Shown here: positions 1 through 10,400 of the stretch, in pieces | How the letters are laid out: every line of letters begins with the position of its first letter | How positions within the stretch are numbered: the stretch's first letter is position 1 | Assembly: GCF_964340395.1 (NCBI RefSeq) | Contig: NC_135565.1 | Coordinates: 8,531,742-8,559,241 of the forward strand | DNA: 27,500 nt | Direction of reading: 5' to 3' | From: Glandiceps talaboti | Taxonomy: Eukaryota > Hemichordata > Enteropneusta > Spengelidae | Made by a program: the position numbers and the translations under genes | The notes under the pieces: model-generated | Seen by the model: the letters and a program-made list of their open reading frames with translations, nothing else | The model's database searches: none | Told to the model about the DNA's origin: nothing

Positions 1-1
1 G

Positions 2-193
2 AGCGTTATATATCCGGTGATTGCGGTTATTATCCTACCATTGAACTCTGTTACCAACCCATGTATCTATTACTTATGGACGAGTGAATTCAAGTTCATT
101 GATGTTACCATGCTCCTGAGAACTATTTTATACATACCTGAACCTGACCAGGACAAGAAAGGTGAGGTTCCCCAGGAAGTAACAGTTGGTTAA
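2..193 (+). CDS. Gene A: C-terminal end of a rhodopsin-family GPCR (TM7 and short tail), partial
   Basis: Seen: an open frame enters from the left edge and ends at TAA 191-193. It encodes the second half of TM7 with LPLNSVTNPCIYYLW, which contains the NPxxY signature (NPCIY), followed by a short cytoplasmic tail. Family knowledge: the LPLNS..NP..Y context is typical of leucine-rich-repeat and relaxin-type receptors and their GRL101-like relatives. These are plasma-membrane receptors that signal through G proteins. An AAG/GTGAGG-type donor lies inside this exon (coding part would end at 161, phase 1), so the TAA at 193 may be used only when the intron is retained. Inference: this is the 3' end of a neighbour in tandem with gene B, which begins 7 kb downstream on the same strand. 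The ligand is unknown. Confidence 0.85.
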   Translation, partial: SVIYPVIAVIILPLNSVTNPCIYYLWTSEFKFIDVTMLLRTILYIPEPDQDKKGEVPQEVTVG

Positions 194-1068
194 ATAAAGT
201 GTTGAAACGAAATTCACAACACGAACAGTTCAAGATAATCATTATAAATGAAGCGCTCTTTCAGGAGTACAAAAAGATGAGCCCTTGTTTAGGAAATAAA
301 GTCACTGATGTAGTTGGCCGTCTGAACAAAATATGCCAAATACCTAACAATGTCTTACACGTTCATGTTTAGACTGTTGGCAGTCATTTTGAATTTTTAT
401 AATTTATCCATAATACTATTTTTACTGTTGGAATTATAAAATTAAAACAATGTGTGTGTTGGACGGCCAATGAAGTCAAGACGACTGTTCAACTGTCATA
501 CCTTAATTCTTATTCATAAGAGCCCTCTTTATTTGCATAACAAAACGAATGTAGCATTTTTACTTGCACAAGACTCACATATGTAATGCAGACAACGGGT
601 CACTGACTCATGTCGTAACATGGATGTATCTCGCACATAAATACATGTTTTATAGCTTCGGAAAGAATTTTAGTTCAATTCAGTTCAATGATAATGTTAG
701 GACTATCCGTGGATAGTAAAAAGTCACTTCACATTCATGATTGCGCATCAAAGTTGTTCAGGCGTCCACCATGATTATGTAAATATTGTGCTAATTTGTA
801 AATGAAACGCTTCACTCAGATGCAAAGTTAACAACTAGGAATACGATAAAATATAATCCAAATCTGCATAACTAAACCACACTCTGTACGCGTCATTATG
901 TGTACGCCTTCACGATAATGCTCAATATACGTACATATTTTTAACATATATGTAGCTAAGCCTCTCTATTGTTGTTCATGAATGACACAGTATTCGTTCT
1001 AAGATAAGACGCAGACCAACATTGAATGTGTATTATAATAGTCATGTTTACATTATTATGCTTTGTAG
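162..1068 (+). other. Gene A: putative (optional) intron inside the tail region
   Basis: The donor is GTGAGG at 162, after AAA G. The acceptor TTTGTAG ends at 1068. Both flanking exons are phase 1, and joining them makes an Asp codon (G + AT). If the intron is retained, the protein stops at 193. Nothing else recognisable lies in this stretch. Confidence 0.55.
193..198 (+). promoter_or_regulatory. AATAAA polyadenylation-like hexamer overlapping the gene A stop
   Basis: AATAAA begins on the last base of the TAA stop codon. If it is used, cleavage would fall inside the optional intron and would favour the short-tailed receptor over the kinase-tailed form. The hexamer is common by chance in AT-rich DNA. 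Confidence 0.25.
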
Positions 1069-1349
1069 ATTTACCCGAGATATTTAAACGTCAGCAAATC
1101 ACAATGTTGCGGAAAGCAAGAATCTGCTGGTCTCCAATATTTAAGGATATCACTCAAATGTCACTCATCAGGTCAGAGGTCATAGACTGGCAGTTACTGA
1201 CAAAGGAAGATGAATGTAATATGAAACAAGATCTATCAGTTGCTGTTGAAACTATTCATGGTTCCAAATGTTTCCATGGTGATATAGATGTCGATCATAT
1301 CTTGATTAACAATCTCAACGTAGGTTCCATCAAGTGTCTAATAACTTAA
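1069..1349 (+). CDS. Gene A: alternative 3' exon encoding a truncated protein-kinase-like tail
   Basis: Seen: an open frame of about 93 codons following a good acceptor, ending at TAA 1347-1349. It contains DLSVAVETIHGSKCFHGDID and then VDHILINN. This aligns with kinase subdomain VIb (HRDLKPENILI): the His, the catalytic-loop Asp and ILIN are kept, Arg is replaced by Gly, and Lys by Asp. SIKCLIT sits where the strand before DFG would be. There is no Gly-rich loop, no VAIK lysine and no DFG within this exon. Inference: a kinase-like or pseudokinase segment can be joined to the cytoplasmic end of the receptor by in-phase splicing from position 161. It may instead be the remnant of a longer tail whose further exons are lost or lie downstream. 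Catalysis is doubtful. Confidence 0.6.
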
Positions 1350-1540
1350 AATGTTAAAATTATCGTCTTTCCAATTAATACACTTTATCTAAATAAGGTT
1401 ATGCCAATACAATTGGAAACCTTTCTAATAAGCAAGTAATAACATTCATAACTGTGATGAGGATTTAATGCGATGATCACAGCACTTTCATGAACTTCAG
1501 AATGTGCATAACTGACATTATCTTACTTACAGTGACGTAA
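1350..1540. other. Non-coding stretch after the kinase-like exon
   Basis: AT-rich sequence with no supported exon. I see no canonical AATAAA close behind the stop at 1349, which leaves the 3' end of that isoform uncertain. Confidence 0.5.
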
Positions 1541-1649
1541 ATTTAATCAAATACTGAATCTGACCACAGTGGTAAGAGGCAGGTGGCTTAACCAATCGAA
1601 CACAGACAAACCGACAGTATCAGAAAAATTGGTGTTAATGTCATATCAT
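1541..1649 (-). repeat. SINE-like interspersed repeat, copy 1
   Basis: This 109-bp block recurs at 6313-6421 with about five substitutions by eye. Read on the minus strand it contains GATTGGTTAAGCCACCTGCC, which resembles a tRNA box A, and GTCAGATTC, which loosely resembles a box B. That suggests the head of a tRNA-derived SINE. The block ends exactly where the first palindrome begins. Confidence 0.5.
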
Positions 1650-1684
1650 GTTGAGGGTAGAAGAAAATCAAGTAGGGTTTTTCG

Positions 1685-1726
1685 TCTCTACAAGCCTGTT
1701 TCGTGAGTAAATCACTCGTCAGGAGA
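1685..1726 (-). ncRNA. Hammerhead ribozyme motif, element 1, minus-strand copy
   Basis: Read on the minus strand: stem I UCUC/GAGA, core CUGACGA, stem II GUGA/UCAC with a UUUAC loop, GAAA, a short stem III (ACA...UGU), and a GUA cleavage triplet. All conserved core positions of a hammerhead are present. The very short stem III is typical of the metazoan retroelement versions, which are thought to work best as dimers. Activity is not shown here. Confidence 0.65.
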
Positions 1727-1744
1727 TGCTGATGTACGTCAGGA

Positions 1745-1787
1745 GATCCTGACGAGTGATTTACTCACGAAACAGGCTTGTAGAGAA
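1745..1787 (+). ncRNA. Hammerhead ribozyme motif, element 1, plus-strand copy
   Basis: The core CTGACGA is at 1749-1755, followed by stem II GTGA/TCAC, GAAAC, short stem III and GTA at 1780-1782. Stem I is weaker than in the minus-strand copy because the bases just before the core differ (AGATC against GAGAAG), so this arm may be less active. Confidence 0.55.
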
Positions 1788-1885
1788 GAAAAACCCTACT
1801 TGATTTTCTTCTACCCTCAACATATACTCCGCTCTGCATGCAGACGTATCGAGCACTGTGCTACGGATAAATCTTACCACTGACT

Positions 1886-2028
<143 letters not shown>

Positions 2029-2053
2029 TTGGTAGTACTGGAACTCTTTCTTG

Positions 2054-2096
2054 GTTGTAACTCGGAGTTTCACGCATAGTGCGATCATCAGACAAC
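2054..2096 (-). ncRNA. Hammerhead ribozyme motif, element 2, minus-strand copy
   Basis: Exact reverse complement of the plus-strand copy at 2102-2144, with the same stem I, CUGAUGA core, stem II and GAAA. The two ribozymes diverge from a shared 5-nt centre. Confidence 0.6.
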
Positions 2097-2101
2097 GTCG
2101 A

Positions 2102-2144
2102 GTTGTCTGATGATCGCACTATGCGTGAAACTCCGAGTTACAAC
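2102..2144 (+). ncRNA. Hammerhead ribozyme motif, element 2, plus-strand copy
   Basis: Stem I GTTGT (2102-2106) pairs with ACAAC (2140-2144). The core CTGATGA is at 2107-2113. Stem II pairs CGCA with TGCG over a CTA loop. GAAA is at 2127-2130, and stem III pairs ACT with AGT before cleavage at GUU. The first pair of stem II is a U/U mismatch, which is unusual. In a long transcript the perfect palindrome would compete with ribozyme folding. Confidence 0.6.
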
Positions 2145-2230
2145 CAAGAAAGAGTTCCAGTACTACCAAAACTATTATGCTCTGCCACTGCGGTATAGAG
2201 CACTGTCTTAGCAGATTGATACTCACCGAG

Positions 2231-2232
<2 letters not shown>

Positions 2233-2320
<88 letters not shown>
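2233..2320. repeat. (TA)n microsatellite following foldback element 2
   Basis: A pure TA tract of roughly 44 units, closing the second palindrome-tail-(TA)n unit. The association with TA tracts suggests either a TA target preference or microsatellite growth seeded by the element. Confidence 0.95.
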
Positions 2321-2327
<7 letters not shown>

Positions 2328-2329
2328 TA

Positions 2330-2405
2330 TGGTTAATTGTTATTACATGTTAGGTTATTACGTATACATATTGGGTTGTTTTATTATATATTGGGTCAGT
2401 ATTGT
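2330..2405. repeat. Degenerate minisatellite, left block
   Basis: Units resembling ATTACATATTGGGTTA repeat loosely here. The same family forms a larger block at 3776-4215, on the other side of the acidic ORF exon. Confidence 0.55.
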
Positions 2406-2456
2406 ATATATATAGTGCGTAAGAATTAATATTGAGAAATGTACCTGCTATTCCAG

Positions 2457-3116
2457 GGGTGTTGCTCTGGTGCCTTCCTCTTGATAAATAAGTTGCGTGG
2501 ACCAGAAGAAAAACAAGTGCAGCCGAAACATCCTAAATCAGCTGAAAATAAAACTACACCCAAGCGTGGAGCTTCTAACATGTCATCGGAAACTAATAAC
2601 ACAAATGATAAAGAACCTACAGGGCCACCTACTTCATCGTGTCCATCACAAATTGACAAAATTTCTATAATTTCGTCAGGCACAAACAAAAACAACAGTT
2701 CACCTGTAGCCGAAAACAATGATGATAATAATGATGATGATGATGATAATGATGATGATGATGATGATGATGGTGAAATACCTGAAATGTCACAAATTAA
2801 CGAAAGTACTGAAATGTCATCAGAGAACAAACAAATCATAAGTTCTGTTGTACCTGGCGAGCCAAAAGGAGATAATGAAGGTGAACGAGAATCATCTGAA
2901 ATTCCAACAAAGAACATCAATTCGAAAGAAGTATTACAGGAAATGTCATCTGAGGACATTCCGCCTACAAATGAGACAACATTGTCGTCGGGGGACTCAA
3001 ACTATAACGACACCACAACCAAAATATCAACACTGGGCAATAACGCTGGTTATAAAATACGAGGAGAAATAACAGAACCTGCTGAGAAATCATCTGAAAT
3101 GTCAACAGACAACTAA
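2457..3116 (+). CDS. Putative terminal exon: acidic, serine-rich, low-complexity tail of unknown protein
   Basis: Seen: 219 codons open from a good acceptor (CTGCTATTCCAG ending at 2456) to TAA 3114-3116, with AATAAA 165 bp later. It starts GCCSGAFLLINKLRGPEEK and continues with a Lys/Pro-rich part, an Asn/Asp run (2719-2771) and scattered repeats of the motif EMSSE or SSEMS (at least four). It has no signal peptide or membrane segment. The phase-0 start needs an upstream exon that I could not find. Inference: it is probably a disordered cytoplasmic tail. It may belong to gene A downstream of the kinase-like exon, since SGAFLLINKL could be a divergent kinase C-lobe helix, but that link is weak. 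The overlapping minus-strand open frame reads mainly as antisense of the Asp and Ser repeats. Confidence 0.45.
   Translation, partial: GCCSGAFLLINKLRGPEEKQVQPKHPKSAENKTTPKRGASNMSSETNNTNDKEPTGPPTSSCPSQIDKISIISSGTNKNNSSPVAENNDDNNDDDDDNDDDDDDDGEIPEMSQINESTEMSSENKQIISSVVPGEPKGDNEGERESSEIPTKNINSKEVLQEMSSEDIPPTNETTLSSGDSNYNDTTTKISTLGNNAGYKIRGEITEPAEKSSEMSTDN
2719..2772 (+). repeat. GAT/AAT trinucleotide repeat within the acidic ORF
   Basis: An imperfect (GAT)n and (AAT)n tract encodes a run of about 17 Asp and Asn residues. Its length is likely to vary between individuals without breaking the frame. Confidence 0.85.
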
Positions 3117-3280
3117 AATCCCACTAATTGAAAACGCAACGCATTGCTATAATAACCCATATCCTAAGACAAAACACCTAAAAGTAATTGCATGTATCAG
3201 TCTTCATACAACAATTGCCTGTCTAAGCACACATGTAAAGGTAAACCAAAGTAAGTCAATACGTAAACCATGGTAAATTA

Positions 3281-3286
3281 AATAAA
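3281..3286 (+). promoter_or_regulatory. AATAAA polyadenylation signal candidate
   Basis: AATAAA lies about 165 bp after the stop of the acidic exon, at a reasonable distance for a short 3' UTR. This supports 2457-3116 being a last exon. Confidence 0.4.
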
Positions 3287-3775
3287 CGTAATTGTCAATT
3301 CCTGTATCGTTCAATTAACTGACGATTAAATCAATGTATTCCATCTCTGGGATTAATATTAATTTACAACATGTGCTATGTACAATATGGGTTGCTGTAA
3401 TTTTAGACCAGGGAAATAAACTAGTTGACAGTTTGATTTTAGACAGTCACGGTTTGTAATTTGCTGCTCATTGAATGTTAATATCACTTGGTCTCATTTA
3501 CTTGTATAGTTAAGATTATTAAATGGGAGCACTCACCAAAAGTGATCGACTGGGTTTTTATCGTAGGCTAAGGCCTTAATATTGTGTATAACTTATGAAA
3601 ATGTGGTTTAAAAACTGTGATGGGAAAAAACAAAAAAGGGATTTTTTCAACTTTAAGGCATGATCATATTGATCATACATGAAAATATGAAAACTATCCA
3701 TTTTGTGTACATTCCGATCGATCTTATGACCAAATTTACAGGGATGGTATATAATATTAATATTAACATGCATTT

Positions 3776-4215
3776 GGGTATGAAATACTGGGTTAAGTGT
3801 TATTACATATTGGGTTAGTATTACATATTGGGATATTACATATTGGGTTAATTGTTATCACATATTAGGTTATTATTACATATTGGTTAAGTGTTAGTAC
3901 ATATAGGGTTGGTATTACATGTTTTTTGTTATTACATATTAGGTCATTATATATTGGGTAAAGATTATTATATATTGGGTTAGCATTACGTATTCGTTAA
4001 GTGGTATTGCATATTATGTTAGTATTACATACTGGGATAAGTGTTATTACATATTAGGTTATTACATAGTGAGTTAAGTTTTATCATATATTGGGTTAGG
4101 ATTACATGTTGGGTCATTACATATTGGATTAAGTTTTATTATATATTGGGTTAGTATTATATATTTGGCTTGTATATATTGGGTTCGTTATTACATATCG
4201 GGGTGATACAGCATA
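3776..4215. repeat. Degenerate minisatellite, right block
   Basis: Roughly 15-20 imperfect copies of a 20-24 bp unit (consensus near TGTTATTACATATTGGGTTA). Many units carry small indels and ATATAT shortening. Same family as 2330-2405. Confidence 0.85.
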
Positions 4216-6312
4216 CATATACATGTAGTCACATATCTGATTTCTACTTATGTAACGTAAAACTAGGCGGTAGCAAATTGCCCTGAAAAACAAGAGGTGT
4301 ATTCAAATATCTCCAATCTTTGTCTTAGGAAATGTTGTTCCTGGTCTTTTTTTTGAAAAAGAATGAAATAAATCTTGTCACCAATTCTTTGTAAGAAATC
4401 CAATAATCATGAAATTTCCACATACAATTAATACTGTATTAGATTCTAAACAATTGACGTCTATTTTGAATAGTTACTGTGATCCCTGTTTTTCTTGTTT
4501 TTTTTATATCTCGACAGAGGATGATTTTGTGTGCCTATTGACCAAATTGTATATTGTAAAACCCAATAAAATGCTGAAATAAAGAAAAGATGTTATTATC
4601 AAAATGAAAGTTGATTTGCATATTTTAACAGGTGTGGTTATGGATTATCCCTTGAAAGTGGCTAAATGGATGAGAAATCGATATTTATTTCACATTTTTT
4701 AATAGCTCAAACAACTTTACTACGGTTTGTTTTTCATTGCAAAATGTAAAACAACACAGCTAAGTTCGTGGCATTGGCTCAATAAGTGCAAAATAACTTT
4801 GAGTGGTATAAAACGTGTGTTATTGTCCATACTTAAGAGTGTTGTGATCAATGTCATGTAGTTCATTCAGAAGGGATACTACATATTCAAGTAAATGGAG
4901 TAGTCCTTAATCTGAAGACCGTCATTTCATCCCACAACTCGTATTCCTATGTCCAAGGTTAATAAAAACCACATCTTTGTTTAAATTCATCTTTTAGTGG
5001 AATAAAATCCAGTCATATCCATGGTCTTTTTTAATTTCCCTAAACCAATACAATCCTTTTACTTAGCAGCGAGATTTATCCCTAAAACATATTTACTAGC
5101 AACATTGTTTTTCGTTTTTCTCTCAAAAGCTTTTTTTTACAAGGGGTACTAATAAATCAAAAAGCTAAAATAACCGATGATACATTCTGCACTTGCCGAT
5201 TATAAATCTGATCCAAACATCCGCATATAGAGATTGCTTTTTTATCGTTTTTTGGTATAGTTCTAGCATTTGTTCAGTGAGAGAGACCAAAAATAATCAG
5301 ACCATATTGGTTTAGTTTTCCTACTTTACTACCCAGCAAGTGTTACCACTAGAATGCTTTATTTATAAATACAGACCAATAATACTCCAAGCTTACAGAC
5401 CGATGAGACCTTCTGCACTTGCCAACTGTAGAAATGATCCAGCAAAAGGCGTGTGGTGGTTACTTTCAAATCTGATTGTAAAGCCTAAAGATATCATCAG
5501 AGCTAATAGCTCATAATACCTTATGTACTTATCCATTGTAGACTTGCTAAACGACTATCTTGGGTTTGGTGTACGGTATATTTTGACACAATTTGTACAC
5601 AATTGAAATGTTTGTGTGTGTGGGGGGGGGGGGGTGACCATCCATTGTATCAAGATGTATCTCAGAAATTATTCGATGCCTTTGCTCTGTTTACTGTGCA
5701 CAAGGTATAAACACGACTATCAATAACATGTTGTCATAACTTTCTTTAAAATCCAACCAAATCTTGAGTCAGCATCCGTACGTTGAGCTACAACAAAGAT
5801 CATACTATGGTTATTTTTTTATCATATTTATATATAATAATAATTTAGGTATAAAATTTTAATTACATTCTGCAATATAATAATTGATCAAACCACCATT
5901 TCGTTTGTCTAAAAACGCTCCTGTTATGAATCTGTAGTAATAGCATGCTCAGATGCTGGTTACTGTAATACCAAATCTGGAGCTACCGATAAAAAAAACC
6001 TCCCACAATGGTCAGGGTGGCTATACATTGATTATCTGTGGTTACAAACAATGTAACAATATTGTTTACAATACTACTTGATTAGCATTTATTATCACAT
6101 TTCCCATGATGCAACATTCAACTTGGCTGGTTTGCAAGTCCCCTATTGTGCGAGTATAAATACGTCCATGTCATTTATTATTATACCATCCAATAGACTT
6201 CGACCAGTAACAGGAGGGCGGTTCATTGTTAGAGCAGGAGGAAACCGGATTACCCGGGGAAAACTTGCGTTGTTCGGTAGAGACAAACTAATTGACAATT
6301 TATATTACTTAC
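4216..6312. other. Intergenic region, no supported gene
   Basis: AT-rich sequence with homopolymer runs, including a G run near 5622-5633. The only sizeable open frame (6078-6335) has no recognisable motif and runs into the SINE-like repeat, so I do not call it a gene. TATAAATA at 6155-6162 could be a TATA box, but it is 1.2 kb upstream of the gene B start and unsupported. Confidence 0.5.
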
Positions 6313-6421
6313 ATTTAATCAAATACAGAATCTGACCACAGTGGTAAGAGGCAGGTGACTTAACCAATCGAACACCGACAAACCGACAATATCAGAAAAG
6401 TTGGTGTTAATGTCATATCAT
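6313..6421 (-). repeat. SINE-like interspersed repeat, copy 2
   Basis: The second copy of the 109-bp block at 1541-1649, about 95 percent alike by eye and in the same orientation, with the same box-A-like stretch on the minus strand. It is followed by unrelated sequence, so the shared boundary near 6421 is probably a true element end. Confidence 0.5.
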
Positions 6422-7380
6422 CCGATATCAAACATAGTGCCTAACTGGTTATTAAAAGCACCGTTTACACGAAATGATTGTCTATAAATGTTAATGGTAC
6501 TTTATAACAATCTGTCTGTACCAACTAGAACTATAATTAAATAATACACGTTACACATATTTTCGCAGCGTGAACGGGAAAAATGGCGACAGGTTCAATT
6601 ATAATTATTACCTAGACTAAACTTAATTTTTGTAAAATATGTGTGTGTGGAGGGGGGGTGACCATGGGTGTGGATGTGTGTGTGAGTGTGGGTGGATGGG
6701 TGTGTTTACGTGATGTTGTGTGTGAACTTGGTCGTTCTTGATCTGAGAGACAACAGTTCTTGTGACAAGTGATGCAAGGGATAACTGATGAATCCGATGA
6801 ATTCCATAGCTCTGTGTTGTTCATAAGATCTCTCTTCAACCAAAAATGTTATAAGCACACAAAACAAGAAAGAAGAAAAAGAGGGTTTGTCAATTATGTT
6901 CCATGCAAGATCTGGCACAAATAAATAATCATGTTTCCGAATTTGTACGTCGGTTAACGTCAATCTTAAAACAATTCCAGTGAACTTAGCATAAAATATA
7001 ATATAAATGCAATCTGTCGCTCTTTTCATTCCATACAATGTAGAATGCGGTCCTCTTTCGTGATACTAACCCACAGGACATGTTCTCGATACGTTTCATA
7101 GTTCCATTAGTGTCGCAAAGTATGCAAAGAAATAAGTCGATCTATAACAAAATGCCTAAAACTGTACTTCATTCTGGCTATGATCAATACTGCCGACGTT
7201 TCATGAAATACACCGAACCACCCCCCTCCCCCTTCCTCAAGGTTCTAAGATGTATGTTGTCACTTTGTCGTTCAGTACTTCTGTTGATATGCAGAGGCAG
7301 TGCATTTCAGTTGGATCCGTAGATTGATAAGTTCGAGGCCGTCTATTTTAAATGGTTGTGCTTACATTCAAGAATCAGCT
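6422..7380. other. Upstream flank and possible 5' UTR of gene B
   Basis: GT-rich and G-rich tracts lie at 6641-6715. Open frames on both strands (6706-7038 minus, 7080-7322 plus) show no motifs. The promoter and any non-coding first exon of gene B would lie here but cannot be placed. Confidence 0.4.
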
Positions 7381-7441
7381 ATGTTCATAATAAGTTTTTG
7401 TGTACTCGTGTTTCATCACACATCCACTGCTATTGATCAAG
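7381..7441 (+). CDS. Gene B exon 1: start codon and signal peptide
   Basis: ATG at 7381 opens [20 protein letters not shown], with a hydrophobic core (IISFCVLVF) and small residues (TSTA) suiting signal peptidase cleavage. The donor is G/GTAAGC, phase 1. The nearest upstream ATG (7353) stops after 12 codons, so 7381 is preferred. The Gly codon is completed by exon 2. Confidence 0.75.
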
Positions 7442-10400
7442 GTAAGCATAGTATTTTTACAACATAACAAAAGATTATTTAGATTAATGTATTGAAAAAG
7501 ACTATGAAGTCTGTACATACTTTGATAGACTTGCTTCACTCATTTTATGTGTCCATTCCCATTAAGTAAAGATTGCGCTCATTCATAAAATGATACGCCA
7601 CCGTGTCTGGTTCACAATTTTCCGTACAAAACTTTCACCTTGAAATGTACATTTTCATCCAAAACACGTCTTTTTGAAATGTAACAAAACATTTCGGAGT
7701 AATTGAACATTTTTTCTACTTCTGTGAAATTATCACACAAATAACTTAATTTTGTCAATTTGTAATATGTTTATGGAAGCAACAACATTACATACTCTTC
7801 CACTCGTCCAGATGGCTTCGATGACGATTTTCAACAGCATGCATCTTGTATCATTGAGAGTCAAACAAGGCATAAAACCGCGGATCGTGTACGGATTAAG
7901 AGCGCCTTTAAACACTAACATGGGTATTTATCTACATATGATTCGGGAATTGTATTTGCAAGTGTTGTTTGTGTAGTCAGCGCTATCTTTACATATTCAA
8001 TTTCTATTTTCTGTACATATTTGCATAGACACGAGTATCTCTCAATATTTTAGTCAAGCCATACATATCAATATGACTAAGTTCAAGTAAAGGATTATAG
8101 TTCAATTCATGTTAGGCGTCGTTTTTACAGTTAACTGTGTCAATTAACAACTTGCCAGGAAATAGTAATAGTATGTCTGATCATTTATTTTAAAAGCTAT
8201 TTATTTTCCATTTGAGGTTGTTGGACTGAACCAGCTGCAGATTCCAGGATTATGTGTGACCTGCACCCTTTTGACAGGGATGAATGCCATGCAATTGGAT
8301 GTTGTTGGGATGAAAGGGAGAGGGTTTGTTTTAAGAAACGAGAACGAGGTTGGTAAATGATTAAATTTATGAGGTCCCATAACACATACATACATACATA
8401 CATACATACATACATACATACATTATATCACGTGTAAAACAATTATTTTAAATTTGGCGACTAATACCATCATAGATGAATATTTTTCGCATGTGTACAA
8501 AGACGAAATTTCTCGCCTTGTAAATTTCACCGAGTGAAGGATTTGCAAATGCATGTCCACTTACGTAACTAACGCCCTCACAGATGAATATTTTTATAAG
8601 GTATACAATAATATTGGTGTGTAAAATTTCTCATCATATCTGAAATTTCACCTTACTGTACGTCATTTAACTTTATATGAGGGTGACTTTCATAGTGCAT
8701 CAGTTGCCTTAAGTGTCATTTACTGTATATTGAAACAAGCATCATTTATCTTTATGTGCGTGCCATTTATTTTCATACGTACGTCATTTGCAATTATGTG
8801 TGTCACTTACCTACGCACGTGTAAATCAATTATTTCACATTCGGCACCACTTACTGGCGCCCTCACAGATGAATAATTTTATCGTGTGTACAAAGTCGTG
8901 GCGTGAAAATTTCTCACCATATCTGATAGCACCCTACTGTGTGTCATTTATTGTCATGTGTACGTCATTTAGCTTTATATATGCGTCACTTTCATAGTTC
9001 GTCATCTGGCTTCTGTGTCATATATATTACAACGTGAGTCGTTTTGTGTGTGTGTGTGTGTGTGTGTCACTTTCATATGTGTATCATTTGCCTTCTATTT
9101 GAGTCGTTTATTTTCATATGTGTATCATTTAACATTATGTGTGTGTAAACTACTCTCATGCACGCATTGTTTACCTTTATATGCATGCCACTTACGATAG
9201 CACTTGCAATCAATTATTTTACATTCGGCGCCATGTAGTCATACGTCCACAGTGGAGTTTGGAGCATAGACTATTTTGAGTCTGGTTCATATCTTTAATC
9301 TTCACAGCCATGTACAATATAGCATTAAACCGATATACTGAAGGGGACCTGTACAACGTATGGACAGCAACAGATGGAAGATATCCCACATCAAAAAACT
9401 CAGAGAAAGATGTAGCCTGGGGAGGTACAGCATTCAGGCCTAACATAGATGGAACATATGTGCAATTTGAATCCAAGATGAATAAAGTAAATTGGGATCA
9501 AGAGAAGTGTTTTTACAAAGACACAATGTTGCAGCCTTACCTAACCGTGACATTGGGTCGAAAATACATAGTACAACTCATTAGACTATGTATTTATCAG
9601 TCACAAAGTAAGTTTATGAAATGGTTTCAGTGGAATATTACAAATACAACCAGGATCATAGTTTTTCTATACAGTCAAGTCATCATTACAATACCAGACG
9701 TGGCTCTCCATGTACCCAGATACAATTGGTCAGTCATATGTCAGGTTGTTAGTTCACAACCATGGATCAATATTCAGGGCAAAATGACTAGCAATCCAAT
9801 CAGGATGAGTTTACAGTTCTGAAACTTGATCAATAACTGATTTCGTAGGGTTGTTATTCTAACAAGACTCTCTTTATCAGTCACATAATGCTTTATCTTT
9901 CTTAGTATTTAAATCTTGACTGGCTAGACTAGATTAGCTAATGTGTAACTATTTTTAGCAAATTTATTTATATATTTATTTATTTTATTTATTTATTTTT
10001 TTGGGGGGGAGCATATTTCCATCATCGTGTTGGACATTTATTCTAACAAGACTCTCTTTTTCAGCCACATAATGCTTTCTCTTTCTTAGTATTTAAATCT
10101 CGACTGGCTAGACTAGATTAGCTTATGTGTAACTATTTTTAGCATTTTTTTTCGATATGGTTGAATACAGATTTAAGCGGAGTCAATAGAATAATAGTTG
10201 AACCTGTTGTCATTCTTACACTGTCGGCTACTACAAATTAATGTCGTTAAAACGTGTATGACATGAATTAATTACAATGTATTTGATACAGATGTTACAA
10301 TTAATGTAATATTCAAACATGGATTGTTTTTGGTAAAAGACATAGTTTACATAGAAAATGTAAAAAATATGTCCCTTGCATGAGATAACATCAACTGTTC

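Larger units (their letters stand above)
1648..1823. mobile_element. Foldback element 1: 77-bp inverted arms carrying hammerhead motifs
   Basis: The left arm 1648-1724 and right arm 1747-1823 are reverse complements with about one mismatch, separated by 22 bp. Each arm contains a hammerhead ribozyme core in opposite orientation. The right flank (GCTCTGC...GAGCACTGT, about 1832-1860) resembles the right flank of foldback element 2 and leads into a (TA)n tract. Hammerheads in this setting are known from Penelope-like retroelements and animal retrozymes, so I infer a non-autonomous derivative of one of these. Confidence 0.65.

Noticed and set aside
2426-2959. 177-codon minus-strand frame rich in Ser
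   Set aside because: It is antisense to the acidic plus-strand exon; the Ser runs come from the GAT repeat. The plus frame has a better acceptor, stop and polyadenylation signal.
6155-6162. TATAAATA as a promoter for gene B
   Set aside because: It is more than 1.2 kb from the start codon, in AT-rich DNA where such matches are frequent, and there is no supporting 5' exon.
6078-6335. 85-codon plus-strand frame
   Set aside because: No motif, no clear splice context, and it ends inside a SINE-like repeat.
6706-7038. 110-codon minus-strand frame
   Set aside because: No recognisable domain or splice pattern; length is compatible with chance.
8385-8423. CATA/TGTA arrays (also at 13139, 20601 and 21529) as possible CRISPR-like arrays
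   Set aside because: These are simple tetranucleotide microsatellites with no spacers, in a eukaryotic genome.
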